This document shows positions 46,588 to 58,933 of a stretch of 64,000 nucleotides of DNA, piece after piece; the first letter of the stretch is position 1, and each line of letters begins with the position of its first letter. Source of the stretch: Sapria himalayana (taxonomy: Eukaryota; Streptophyta; Magnoliopsida; Malpighiales; Rafflesiaceae). Location of the stretch: positions 361,756-425,755 of the forward strand of contig JAREIK010003351.1 in assembly GCA_029783825.1 (NCBI GenBank). The letters are read 5' to 3'. The translations under genes and the position numbers were made by a program. The notes under the pieces are model-generated. The model saw nothing but the letters and a program-made list of their open reading frames with translations, was not told the origin of the DNA and did no database searches.

Positions 46588-48520
46588 ATGACAAATAGTA
46601 ATTTTAATAATGAAAATGAAATTTATTATGATTTAGATAAAGAAAACTCTATGGAAAGGTCAGATGCTTCCGAAACTTTGGTTTATCTGATTGCATTGAC
46701 CCAAACATCTAAAAAATAAAAAAACTAGAAAAACTTCAATAGTTTCGACTTACTAATATATATAAAAATAAAAAAATACGGGTACTGGATAAGATTTGGC
46801 ATAGTGCAAATATTATAAAAAATATTTACCTAAAAGAATTCATGTGGGATTGGGCACCTTAAGAGACATGCCGAACTATGCACCAAAAAACATGATACAT
46901 AAGATCCTAGGTAACCCAACTCAGTGCTGGGTTTTTTGAAGTTGGATCCACTTTAGTCTAAAAATTTATTCCTTCATATACTACTACGAGTTAGGGAGGG
47001 AAAACATGACCAAACTACTTAAAATAAAATATAATAAGTTAGAATTTCTAGGTCCATATTTTTAGCCTAGGTACCGAATATATACTTCTGATAAAATTTT
47101 AAAAGGATCCAAGGGTAGTCAGTATCATGCAGACATGTTTTTAGCCTGCATATCATAAGATTTCTAGGTTCATATCTCAAAATGACATACTAAAATGTAA
47201 TAAGTTAGAAAAAGAAATAATTCAATGAATTTACGGAATATAGTGGAGTGGTATCTGTGACATCCAATAAATAAACTAGTCCCGATGATGAATCTTATGC
47301 ATGCCTCACTACCTATTATGTAGATTCTAAATAGTTACTAAATAAAAAAAATATTAGGATTTTTTGAGATTCTCTATCCTCATGATGACCCGGTCAATTT
47401 TTGAGCGTATGATGAAAATCTTTAGAGAATATAAAATTCAAAATAAATTATTTTTTTTCATATTCAATAATGAATCTTATAATGGAGTAACGATTAACAT
47501 GTTTGTTAAAATTTTAACAAAAATACAAGCGGGGATGAATGTGTATGCATCCACTTTAGAAAACATATATAACTTACTAAAATATATTTGTATGCCTCAC
47601 AGACAACAAGAGTTTGGTAGTCTCTGTTTGTCTATAGGATTAAAGAAGAAGAAATTTCAATTAGATGTGAGACACCGTTGGAATTACACATACATGATGT
47701 TGGAGTCATGTGTTGGATGCGAACATGTGATATCTAAATATATCAATTTCAATAGTAAGAGTGATGAACTTATTATTGATGGTGCTAACTAGGCTATAAA
47801 AATTTTATTTATGAAATTCTTGAAGATTTTTTATGATATGACGAACATGTGTTCGTTTGTTTATACTCCCATGACCTGCATTGCACTTAGGTGCATATGC
47901 AACACTAATAGCATGATCAAAAAAGTTTGAGAGGACTCGACACTTAGCTATATGGTTCTAGAGATGAAAACCAAGTACTTAAAGTATTGGTCCACCATTC
48001 TATCTCTTTATTATCAGGCTGCCTGCATGGACCCTAGGTTTAAGGTGGAAGGGGTAGAGAATATTTTGACATACATATCCTTGTGCAAGTATCAAGAAGA
48101 CCCACCTAGGAGGTTCATTCACGAGAAGTTGACTGAGCTCTTTAAATACTATGATACTAGGTATGGTGGTAGTAGTTGCGAGCCTTCGAGTACGAACATG
48201 GATACCATATTCTGAGATGATGACTTTTCCATTTAGGTAGTGAGGGTAAAATATTGGGGTGGACCTTTGAATAGGAGTGAGTTGTCTCAATACTAAGATA
48301 TTGATTACTGCTCAATCCTATCACATTCTAATAATAAGAACCTTGATATATTATAGTGGAGTAAATCATATGAGCCCACATATCCCGTGCTATCTAAGAT
48401 GACATGAGATCTATTGACTCTATAATTGTCAAGTGTAGCATAAGAGTCTTCTTTTTCTCTTGCAATGAATGTAATTTTAGATAGGAGATCCATATAATGC
48501 CCAGACATTGTTATAGTATT
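46588..48520 (+). pseudogene. hAT-D transposase remnant
   Basis: It starts MTNSNFNNENEIYYDL and loses frame early. An eroded BED-type zinc-finger area at about 46850-46900 reads HVGLGTLRDM. A DESYACLTTYYVDS piece near 47290 is followed by SILMMTRSIFERMMKIFREY, the usual hAT core flank. 47560-47700 reads CMPHRQQEFGSLCLSIGL, then DVRHRWNYTYMML. 47958-48215 reads MKTKYLKYWST, MDPRFKV and RRFIHEKLTELFKYYDTRY. The end of the gene (48390-48520: DLLTL, SVA, ESSFSLAMNVILDRRS) is the dimerisation domain, cut by CACTA. It is the best preserved of the three internal hAT copies. Confidence 0.8.
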
Positions 48521-49380
48521 CACTACTAAAAATTACGAGAATACTGACCAATATACCAACCTAAAAATATGGTCAGTAATTGCTATCAAAAATACGACCA
48601 GTTAGCAACCAAAAAAGGGTATCAAAAAAAAATTTCTGACCACATTTCTGACCAAAGACTGACCATAATTACCCACCAAATATTTTTTGTCAGAAATCAG
48701 TTTGTAGAGTGGTTATCGAATATATTACTGACCATTTAACGACCTATCATTATAATTAGTCGCTACAGTATTTTTTCAAATTATTAATAGCTTCGTACAT
48801 ACCGACCATTTACTGACCAAATATATAGGTCGGTAATTACTAACCAATTCATGACCAATTTAGAGATCTAAAGAGGCGCATTGAAGAAAATACTTCCGAC
48901 CAAATTCCCGACCAAATAACGACCATATATTACCGACTAAATATATTTGGTCGGAAATATGGTCTCTAAATAAGGATGGAATTAGCAAAATATATTCCCG
49001 AAAGATTACCAATCATTTAACGACCAAAAATATATAACCATTAAAAATAGTCGATACAGTGGTTATCTAATATTTTTATAAGATCGTAATTACCAACCAA
49101 ACTAACGACCAAATATTTAGATCGGTAATTACTAACCTTTTCACAACTTAATACCGAGCATACCTCCCTACCAAATGTCTTTGGTCAGATAATGGTCAAT
49201 GAATTAGGATGGAAATAGCAAATAGAAATTGCTGATAAATTACTGACCATTTAATGACCAAAAATATATTACCATTAAATTTGATCGGTGAAGTAAACTT
49301 CAAATTTCTTATAAATTTGTTCTCACCGACATTTTCCCGACTATATTTTTGGTCGATAATTCATTGTTTTAATTTTTTGA
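48521..49380. repeat. CACTA left subterminal repeats
   Basis: More than a dozen copies of GACCA, ACCGACC or GGTCGG words, often as GACCAAATAT with TTTGGTCGG opposite. These are the expected binding region for the element-encoded DNA-binding protein. The 13 bp terminal repeat is at 48521. Confidence 0.8.
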
Positions 49381-49439
49381 TTTAAAATTCATATACTAAG
49401 TCAATACCACCTTCGTTCTTCCGAAACAGTATCATTTTT

Positions 49440-49790
49440 TAAATCAGATGCTACTACAAGCACAAATTCGATAAACTTTGTTCTATTCTTCTGAATCTAG
49501 GTAAGTTTTTCTCTGTTCTTCTCCTTCAAATTGTTTATACATATCTCCGTCTCTCTGAAATATATATAGCCAATCAGAATTTCATTTTTTCAGTATATTT
49601 GGGTATTTGGTTTTATTATTTCTCTTCTGAATTTCTTCATTTTTGCTTTAATTTCATTTAACCTAACATGATTTTGACTTGACACAATTAATTAAATTAT
49701 AATTTTTCAGTTTAATCTTTGTTCTTCTATGGTTTAGATTTTTAGGGTTTTATTAATTTTGATTTCAATTACAGATGTTTGCATCTGAAT
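49440..49790 (+). promoter_or_regulatory. CACTA transcription leader region
   Basis: After the subterminal repeats the composition changes to pyrimidine-rich leader-like sequence (CTTCGTTCTTCC, TTCTCTGTTCTTCTCC). A good splice donor AG/GTAAGT follows a CTGAATCTA stretch at about 49500. This resembles a 5' untranslated exon before the transposase gene, but no transcript evidence is available. Confidence 0.4.
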
Positions 49791-50189
49791 AATCTTAATG
49801 TTAATGGTTTATATTTATATAATCGTATGACATTATGTATAAATGTCTATACTTTAATATATACAATGATTAATGTTAAATCGAAGTTTTATATAATGTT
49901 AATCTTAAATGTCTATGATAGTTTATATAAAATTTTATACATTTATATAATCATATGACATTATGTATAAATCTCTATACTTTAATATATATAAACATAT
50001 TATATTATAAATACACATTGACACGTCTATATAAACATATAATGTTATATATAAATATTTATACATATGTATTAATGTTTATAAATATATATACAACATT
50101 TACATTAAACTATCCATTTATATAATTTTTTATATAACAATTATGTAACTTTAAATGATTATACAATTTTGTAAATATTTATATTTCAT

Positions 50190-52290
50190 ATTATTTTTTA
50201 TATAAATATATAATATTTATAATGTTTATATAAATGTGATATATTTATTACATATAGATATAATAATATTAAGTAACATTTATAAAAATATTTTATTCAC
50301 AAATATTATATAGATACACGTGTTTAATTAAATAATCATGTCATTTTATATACAAGTATTTATAACTATATTTATAATAAAGTAAACTATTTTTATAACT
50401 ATATTTATAACTTTATATAACTAATTTGTAACTACATAATAATGTATAACTATATGTATAATTCTATACAACTATATTTCTAAAAAATATATATTGTGTA
50501 TACTAATATATAACTATATATAATAATATTTTACTAAATGTATACCTAAATTAATGTTAAATATTATTATATCTTTAACTACATACATATTAATAACTAT
50601 ATGTGTATAACTATATATAAATATTTGTATAAATATGTAACACTATATAATTAAATATAACTATATTTGTAACTATATATACATATATGTATTCATATAA
50701 TTAAATTAAAATATGTGTTTATAAAGTTGTATATATTTATGTATAACTATTTATAACTACATGTATAAATATATCTATATGTTTAATTATATATAACTAT
50801 TTATAACTATCTATATTATATGTAAAATAATATATAACTATAAATAATTGTATCTTACTATGTGTATAACATTAAAAGTTTTATGCAAAATTATATTTAA
50901 ATATTAAATATACGGCTTATATTTAATATATACTTGTATATAGTAGTATATAAAATAATATTTTACTATATCTATACCTATTCATTATTATATGTATAAA
51001 TATATAAAATTAAATGAACAAATATATAAACCTACATGTATAAATATATGTTTAATTACATGTATAACAACATACGACATTATGTTTAACTATATGTGTA
51101 TAACTATATATAAATATTTGTATATCTACATAAATGTCTATATAATTATATATAACTATATTTGTAACTATATATACATATATATATATTCATATAATTA
51201 AATCAAAATATTTGTTTATAACATTGTATATATTTATGTATAACTACTTATAACTACTTGAATGAATATATCAATATATAACTATATGTTTAATTTTATA
51301 TAACTATTTATATTACATGTAAAATAATATATAACTATAAATAATTGTATCTTACTATGTGTATAACTTTAAAAGTTTTATGCATAATTATATTTAAATA
51401 TTAAATTTATAGCTTATAATTAATATATACTTATATATAGCAATATATAAAAAAGTATTTTACTATATATATACCTATACATTACTTAGAGGTGTCAAAC
51501 GAGACATGCCGGGCCGGCCCGGCCCATTTTTTTCAGTCCCGATCGTGCTTTCGTGAGGGACTAGGCATGGTATGGTTACTGTACCGTGTCGTGCCTAGCC
51601 CGGCACGGTTTTGTGGGGTTCAGCCCGGCACGAGCCTGTGGCACGATCCGTCGGGTTCGGCCCGGTTTGGCCAAACCCTATATTTTTTTAAAAATTAGGG
51701 TTTCTGCGCTCCCGAAACCCTAATTAAAAAAAAATTAGGATTTCAGCACGCTCAAAACCCTACTTTTAAAAAAATTAGGCTTTAGGCGTGCCCGAACCCT
51801 AATTTAAAAAAAAATTAGGGTTTCGGCATCCCCGTAACCCTAATTTTTTAAAAAAATTGATTTCGGCATGGTACCGTGTCGGGCTAGGCACGGCACATGA
51901 CCCAGTTGGCCTCTGCACTGCACGACAAGATTGTGACGTGATCGTGCACGGCACGAGCCCGGGCATGGGAAATTTCTGTGTCAGGCCGGCCTAGGCACTG
52001 CCGAATCGTGCTGCATCTCATGCCGGGCCAGGTCGCCCCGGCCTGATTGATACCTCTAACATTACTATATGTATAAATATTTAAAATTAAATGAACAAAT
52101 ATATAAACCTACATGTATAAATATACATTTAACTATATGTGTTACTATATGTATAACCACATGTAACTATATTTATAATTACATGTATAACAACATACAA
52201 CATATTTTTAAACTATGTGTATAACTATATATAAATATTTGTATATCTAAATAAATGTCTATATAATTATATATAACTATAATTAGAGAC
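50190..52290. repeat. AT-rich tandem array inside CACTA (unit about 500-540 bp)
   Basis: ATAACTATATATAAATATTTGTAT occurs at about 50604, 51101 and 52220. ATTCATATAATTAAAT occurs at 50691 and 51188, 497 bp apart. After removing hAT-E (580 bp with its duplication), the third interval is about 540 bp. Internal composition is almost entirely TATAACTATA-like words. Frames such as 50992-51201 are low-complexity translations. Confidence 0.75.
51487..52058. mobile_element. hAT-E, small non-autonomous hAT element (572 bp)
   Basis: Terminal inverted repeats are TAGAGGTGTCAAAC on the left, and TGATACCTCTA on the right, whose complement is TAGAGGTATCA. They are flanked by a perfect 8 bp target duplication ACATTACT (51479-51486 and 52059-52066). 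Ends are rich in CCGGGCC/GGCACGG words. The centre has four alternating-orientation copies of a CCCTAATTTTT..AAAATTAGGGTTTC unit (51670-51855). No transposase is encoded. The equivalent point of the previous tandem unit (about 50982) lacks it. Confidence 0.92.
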
Positions 52291-52332
52291 AATTGCGTTT
52301 GTTAATTAATAAAATAATTTTTTTAACTAGTT

Positions 52333-55300
52333 ATGGAAGATGATTGTGATTGGATGTACAAGGGTCGAATAGTGAACAAATTGTTCTCTAATGAATGAGG
52401 GGATAAAGTTGATGAATTTGTTGTTTTGCTCTGAGAGATCCTAAGTGTGTGAATAGTGATACGGATATAAGGTGTCCTTACACTTTAGTTAAATGTCAGA
52501 ATAAAAATTTTTTGAATGTTAAAACTGTGAAGATGCATTTGTATAGAAATAGTTTTGTGGTAGATTACTATGTTTGGATATACCATGATGAGAAGTAAGT
52601 CCACTAGAGGTGTTCGAGTTCAAAACGGGTGTCAGTAAGTGAAATTGATCAGATGGTCTTAGATAATATTAATCACACTACATATCATAGAATGGTTTGT
52701 GATGTTGCTGGTCCTAAATTCAACCCGAATGAGGAACCCAATGTCGAGGCAAGGAATTTCTATGACATGATTTGAGATGGAGACAAACCTGTATATGAGA
52801 GAAATTCTAAGCATACTCAACTATTTCCTGCCATGAGAATGTTAGAAATAAAGTGCAGACACGGGTGTTCCCAGGAATGATTTGATGATATGTCTAATTT
52901 CATTCAAGAATTATTACCACACGATAATCTGAAGCCATTGGATTTCTACAGCACAAAGAAGTTAGTTAAAGGCTTGGGATTATCCGTACATATCATTCAT
53001 TACTCTGTGAATAATTATATGATATACTAGGGTGATGACAGTGACCTTAATAGTTGTAAAATATGTGGGCATGCTCGGTACAAGCAAAATGTTAGGAGTT
53101 TTGGAAAAAGATTGTATATATGAAAGTTGAAGGTACCATATAAAAAGATACACTATTTTCTAGTAACACTTGGTTGCAGAGATTGTATGCATCAAATGCA
53201 ATATTTAATGAAATGAGGTGACATGCAAAGCATCATATGGATGGTAAGATGTGTCACCCTTCTGATGCACCTACTTGAAAACAATTTGATAGGTGTTTTC
53301 TTGATTTTTTTTCTGAAGTTCGAAATATTAGGCTGGGTTTATTTGCTGGTGGTTTTCAGCCCTGGTCAATCTGGACAACAATATTCTTTGTGGCTTGTGG
53401 TGGTGATGCCATATAATTATCCTCTTGATTTATGTATGAAAGATGAATTTATGTTTTTGACTGTGTTAGTGCCGAAGCCTACGAATCCAAAAGAAAATAT
53501 ATATATTTTCTTGCAGCCATTGATGGTGGTGTTGAAAAGTCTTTGGGGTGTTGGGGTTCAAACTTATGATATTTCCAAATGGTAAATTTTTTTTAAATGC
53601 ATGTTGCCCTCATGTAGACCATAAATGACTTTCCAGCATATTCTATGATGTCTGGGTGGAGTACAACTGGTATGTTGGCATGTCTGTATTGTATGAAAAA
53701 TTATGATGCTTTTAGATTAATTAAGAGTGGAAAACAGTCGTGGTTCGACAACCATTAGAAGTTTTTGCCCATTAATCATCCGTATCGACGTAACACCAAA
53801 GACTTCATTAAGAATAAAAAAGTTACTAAATAATTCCTAAAGGTTAGACCTGGGGATGAAATTTTGCAGGACTTGAATAACATAGGGTTAAGGAAGGTAA
53901 TAGATATCAATGTTGAGGTTGTGAATGCAGCTATTTCTAAGACTTGTGAGTGAAATAAGAGAAGTATTTTCTGAGATTTTCCCTACTATCGTAAACACTT
54001 GCTTAGGAACAATCTTGATGTTATGTATATCGAGAAGAATGCGTTTGATAATATTTTCAATATAGTGTTTAACATTCCATGAAAAACTAAAGATGCATAC
54101 AAGTCAAGAGATGAGTTGAATAAATATTATTATCATCCTCAATCTACAAAAAATCTTGTCACTAATAAATCCCCTGATGTGCCATTTGTTCTGAATAAAT
54201 CATAGCAGAAGGATGTGATGGAGTGGGTATAAAAACTTAGATTTCTAGATGGTTATGCTTCTAATCTAGAAAGATTTGTGGATGCGAAAAAACTTAAGAT
54301 GTTTGGCATGAAGAGTCATGATTGTCATGTATTCATGCAAATGTTATTACAAATTACTCTTTGAGAATTCTTGCTTAATATAATATGGGAGCCAATAACT
54401 GAGATTTTTTTATTCTTCATGCAATTGACTTCTTCTTCTTTGACTGATGAGGAGTCAAAGAATCTGGATGAACAAATTCCTGTTATCTTATGTAAGCTTG
54501 AGAAAATCTTTCTTCCAAGTTTTTTTTTGACTCAATGAAACATCTTCCAGTGCACTTGGCTTACGAAGCTAGGATTGCTGGTCCTATCCATTGTCTTTGG
54601 ATGTATCCTCCAGAAAGGTAATATTAATTTACTCAACCAATTCTTTTCCTATATGTATATTTATATATACACAAAAAAGACTTGTAATTTTCAATAATCT
54701 TTTTGTAGATACTTATGGAAAACAAAGCATACAATAATGAATAAGGCTCAGGTTGAGAGTTCTATATCAATAGGTTATATTATAGATGAGGCTGCCAAAT
54801 TCGCATCATTCTATTTCAAAGAAGAAGATCCAACTCCTCCACTTAAGGAAAAGTAGAATGCAATTTATCTTTATGACAATGTGGATAATGATATGTTTGA
54901 AATTTTCAAGCCTCTGGGTAAAGCAATTGGTGCCGAAGGGAGAAGGTATCTAACAAACTATGAATATACTATAGTTTATTTATATGTCATAATGAATTAT
55001 CCAGAGGTTCAACCATTCATTGAGTAAGTATTTCCTAAAAGTCAAATGAGCTCTATTTAACATTATAATTTACTATTTCCTATCAATGTATCAATTATTT
55101 CTAATTTCTTTTTTTAGTGATTTTATTATAGATAAACGTAAAGAGTTTCCAAACATGAATGACGAAGCTATCGATGCAGTGACGGAGCAAGAATTTTTAT
55201 CATTTTTTGAAAAATATGTATGATTACTTAAAATAAAAATCACAAAATAATTGTATTGTTCTAATAAAAATTTATAATTGTAATCTAAACAATCCACTTA

Positions 55301-56063
55301 GTTTTGATTATAGGTTCATAATCATGCAAATAAAATTTCCAATCATTATTTTCGAAGTATAGTAGGAGGTCCCCTAAGAGAGGTTAGAACATATAAAGAT
55401 TACTGTGTGAATGGTTTTAAATTTCACACTAAATCATATGGTAGTTACCGGGCAACAGACAATACGAGGGTATGCATTAAAGGATCCGTATACAATGAAA
55501 CCAAATATGACTATTACGGGACTTTGGTTGAAGTGATTGTGTTAGAATTTGAAGCCCTCCTGGTTAAAAAAACTATGTTATTCAAATGTGAATGGTTCGA
55601 CCCAACAGCATATGTCAGTATTGTTGTCCATCCTCGATATAAACTTGTCAATGTTCACAATAAAAAATGATTCAACAAGTATGAATCTTTTTTCTTAGTA
55701 GTATAAGCATCATAAATTTATTATTGTGAATATCTGGGTCGGAATGGTCCTAGAAAGGATTAGAAAGCTGTGTGCAAGATCAAAGAAAAAGCTCAAATTG
55801 GCATCCTCACATCACCCAGTAATGATTTCATAGAACCAGCTTTTCAAAATGATGACAATGATATAATCGAAGTTGTGGTAGGGGATGAAGACGTCATTTT
55901 AGTCACATCTTCTGAGATGGATACAAGTGGAGATGTAGATGTTAATGAAAATTTAATTAATTACGAGGAAGAAATGAATGATGAAGAGGAGTTTGAAAAT
56001 GATGTTACTACATATGAAGAAGAAGACGAACCATATTTGGATGATTCAGATGAGAATGAGTAG
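52333..56063 (+). pseudogene. CACTA TNP2-type transposase (Transposase_21, DUF4218/DUF4216 regions)
   Basis: The ATG at 52333 opens DDCDWMYKGRIVNKLF, the standard TNP2 start. Then come a VKMHLYRN-like piece, a GPKFNPNEEPNVEARNFYDM-like stretch and LPHDNLKPLDFYSTKKLVKGLG. A WWHAKHHMDGKMCHPSDAP-type segment (53210s) and NDFPAYSMMSGWSTTGMLAC (53620s) carry the catalytic-core region. DUF4218 lies at 53840-55030 and DUF4216 at 55314-55700 (RVCIKGSVYNE, YYGTLVEVIVLEFEA, LFKCEWFDP). An acidic C terminus (EEEDEPYLDDSDENE) ends at 56063. Introns with conserved borders are 54618-54708, 55024-55117 and 55218-55313. Several stops, including TGA for Arg after VHNKK (55668), make it inactive. Confidence 0.88.
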
Positions 56064-56137
56064 ACAGTGAGTTTTATGTTATTTTAATCGTTAATCTTTT
56101 TTGTTTATGTTCATTACCTTATGTATTTTTAGCAGAT

Positions 56138-57930
56138 ATGACACGTGGATGAGATAGAGGCGACACATTGCAAGGTCGTACTAGTTATGGTATAGGCAGC
56201 AAGACCTCAGATATGCCGGAAACTGGTAGTGGGTCATGGGTGGATGAGATGCCACAACAGACATAAAAGGTTGTGAATGTACCACAGCAATAGCATCGGC
56301 TGACTGATCCACATAATGGTCATGAGATTTTGATGAATAATCAAGAGACATAGGAGGGAGAGAAGGGAGAAGATGGAGATGAAGTCTTCCTCAGAGCACC
56401 CTACAGACGAGACTCTCTCTATTGCTCAGTTTGATCCGATAATTGTTAATCCGTAAGATATAAAACTTAACAAATAATTTATCAATTTATTAATTTATTT
56501 CTTATTTGCTAATAAATTTTGGGTTACATGATGAAGTTATAGCCGTCTAGTTCCATTTCTAGGGTTCTGAGGACAATTTTCAAGAAGTCCTTTAAACCTA
56601 ATGGACATAATTGGAAGTCACTGACACATCGAGACCAATTGATGATTCGGAGAGAATTTAAGATAAATATTATTACCCAACATTTTTTACATCATTTATT
56701 TATTCTTTTGTTCACTGATTAAAAATTTTTTAATTATAATTGTAGAAAGTTTATAGGTGGACACATCCAAAAGAAGCGGTTAAAAGTGTGTTCGACAAAC
56801 ATGCTGCCAGTCGATATAAAGGCATCATGTACGTGATCAAAGATAAATTGTTGAAGAAGAAAGAAAAAGATTTGAGTGTCCCAGATCATGCTTTTAAGGA
56901 GTGACATAGTAGATGGGAAGATCCTGATTATAGAAAGATGTGTGATAAACAGAGCAACAATCATTGCTCAGAGCGGGCTGAGGAAGTTAGTGGCATGTCT
57001 ATACATACTTGTGGATCTCGCTCTATGCGTGAGCACGAATGAGCATCGGTATTATTTCTAATTTATACTTTTTATGTTTATTATTTGTGAAATGTGTTAA
57101 ATTATGCCTAATTTTCATTTCTCATAAAAAATTTTTGTTCAATAGAATTAACATATATATTGTGTGTAATTATAGACACGCAAAGAGGGTAAGAAGCCTA
57201 GTGCTCCTCGCTTATTCTGATACATGCACACGAAGGCTCATGATGATCAAACTTTCATTGATCAGAGATCTCGTGCAGCAAATGTAAGTTTCATTAAAAA
57301 AATTAACTTTTCTTTTTTTTGAATATAAATTGAAATACTTATCGTACATGTTTATTAGGCAAGATATGAGGAAATATTAGCTGCCGTGACTCACGCGTAT
57401 TCCTAGTCTACTTCAGGTTCATGTTATAGTGCAACCATTAGTTCTCATTCATCAGCTCCACTAGTTGATATGAATCAGATTTGGTATCTGGCTGTTGATG
57501 GCAAGGAAAAGATGTTCGTCTATGATGTCGGTTCATCGACAACATCATTCTACTCGCATAGACAACTAAATTATGAAGCTGAATTTTCAGGACCAGTTTC
57601 GAATTTATTCTCGACAATGGAGGAATTTCAGGATGTGATGCGAAATGCGATACATTATCAGTTGGCCAATACCGAGTGACGCGTGATCGACTATAAGGAT
57701 GATAGGGATGAGTTGCGTATGCATTTTGAATGGCTTATAAAGAAGTTTCAGAAAGGAGGAATGCAGTTCAACCCTGATGATTTACCTCTGATTGTTCGGC
57801 GTAATGCTCAAGCTATAGCATCTACTCCATCACATAGCAACCCCTGCAGCAATCGCATCAGGACTAGCAGCAACAGATAGCTCTACCCTAGTACTCGACA
57901 TCTCACCATGTGGACCAGATGCGTCGCAAC
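56138..57930 (+). pseudogene. CACTA second gene, Transposase_24 (plant Ptta/En/Spm) family
   Basis: The ATG at 56138 starts MTRG and a low-complexity Gln-rich region. After an intron comes FKKSFKPNGHNWKSLTHRDQ (56575-56635). Another intron has its acceptor near 56744, then VYRWTHPKEAVKSVFDKHAA and YKGIMYVIKDKLLKK. KMCDKQSNNHCSERAE and a KAHDDQTFIDQRSRAAN exon (57180-57281, good GTAAGT donor) follow. An exon from about 57360 ends with the 57470-57880 frames (MDVMRNAIHYQLANTE-type helix). This is the presumed DNA-binding partner of TNP2. In-frame stops (after HAFKE, after AHE) show it is broken. Exon borders are approximate. Confidence 0.75.
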
Positions 57931-58149
57931 ATAAAGATTATGAAACTAGGTTGGATGATTGAGTGTATTACACACATTTATTTTTAATGCCTTAAATTTT
58001 GATTTTAAATTTCATTTTTTTATTTTGTCTTGATGTAATTACTATAAATATGCAGTAATATTGTTGTTTGCTAGTTTTAATTGAACATTTTTTTGTTGTG
58101 TAATCTGAATATATTTCTGTATGTATATATATTTCAAAATCAAGATATT

Positions 58150-58933
58150 TAAATCAAAACTAGAAAAAAAAATATTAATCGGTAATTACCAATGAAATTG
58201 TGACTAAAAACTGACCACAATTTTTTAATATCAATGGTCGATAAAAGGTCACCAAATGGTCGGTAATACTTTTGGAGATTAATTATCGACCAATGATTTT
58301 AAAATATTTTGATTGGTTTTTGGTCACAATTTTTTCGATTATTACTGTCATTTTGTCACCATTTACTGATCTGATGTTTTTGGTCAAAAAATAGTCAGAA
58401 TATAATTGGAAATTGATTGTCGGTAAATAGTCTGTAAATTATCGGTAATAATCAGAAAATAGTCTGTAAATTATCAACCATTTGGAGACTATTACCGACC
58501 TAATACTTTTGGTCAGAAAATAGTCAGATTATAGTCGGATATAATTTGTCGGTAAATACCGATCATTTGGAGATAATTTACAGACAAACAACTTTTGGTC
58601 AGAAAGTGGTAGGAATTTAGTCGGTAATTATTTGTCGGTGAATGGTCTGTAAAATGTCGTTAATTAATGACCATTTGGAGACTATGTACCGATCAAATAA
58701 TTTTGGTCAGAAAATTATCAGAATATAGTCAGTAATTATTTGTCGGTAGAGGGTCGGTAAATAGTTGGTAATTTACTGAATGACTGTTTTTTTCTCGGTA
58801 AAAAAATTACCTATTAGCAAAATTATGACCAAATATTTTGGTCAATAAATGGTCTGTATTAGGTTTAGCGACCAAAAAATACCGAATTACGGACCAAATA
58901 ATTAGTTAGTAATTCGGTGAATTTAAGTACAAG
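58150..58933. repeat. CACTA right subterminal repeats
   Basis: Repeated GGTCGGTAAT, GGTCAGAAAATAGTCAG and ATTTGTCGGTAAA words every 30-60 bp, mostly in the orientation opposite to the left end. The TIR itself is mutated; no clean TAGTG terminus is present. Confidence 0.75.

Larger units (their letters stand above)
45631..48520 (+). mobile_element. hAT-D, hAT transposon truncated by CACTA
   Basis: The left terminus TAGAGGTGTCAAATGAG starts at 45631, followed by a GC-rich subterminal block (to about 46110) and a transposase gene from 46588. The candidate left target-duplication 8-mer is TGTATGAC (45623-45630). At 48521 the CACTA element begins inside the C-terminal dimerisation domain. The remainder of hAT-D was not found on the other side of the CACTA element. 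Confidence 0.8.
48521..58933 (+). mobile_element. CACTA (En/Spm) transposon, about 10.4 kb
   Basis: The left terminus CACTACTAAAAATTACGAGA begins at 48521. Both ends carry dense subterminal repeats of the core GACCAAATAT / GGTCGGTAAT in either orientation (48540-49380 and 58150-58920). Two genes in CACTA order lie between: TNP2-type transposase and a Transposase_24 gene. The right terminus is degenerate; AATTTAAGTACAAG at 58920-58933 is the best counterpart of the left end. It is inserted in hAT-D. A tandem array and a small hAT enlarge its 5' part. Confidence 0.85.
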
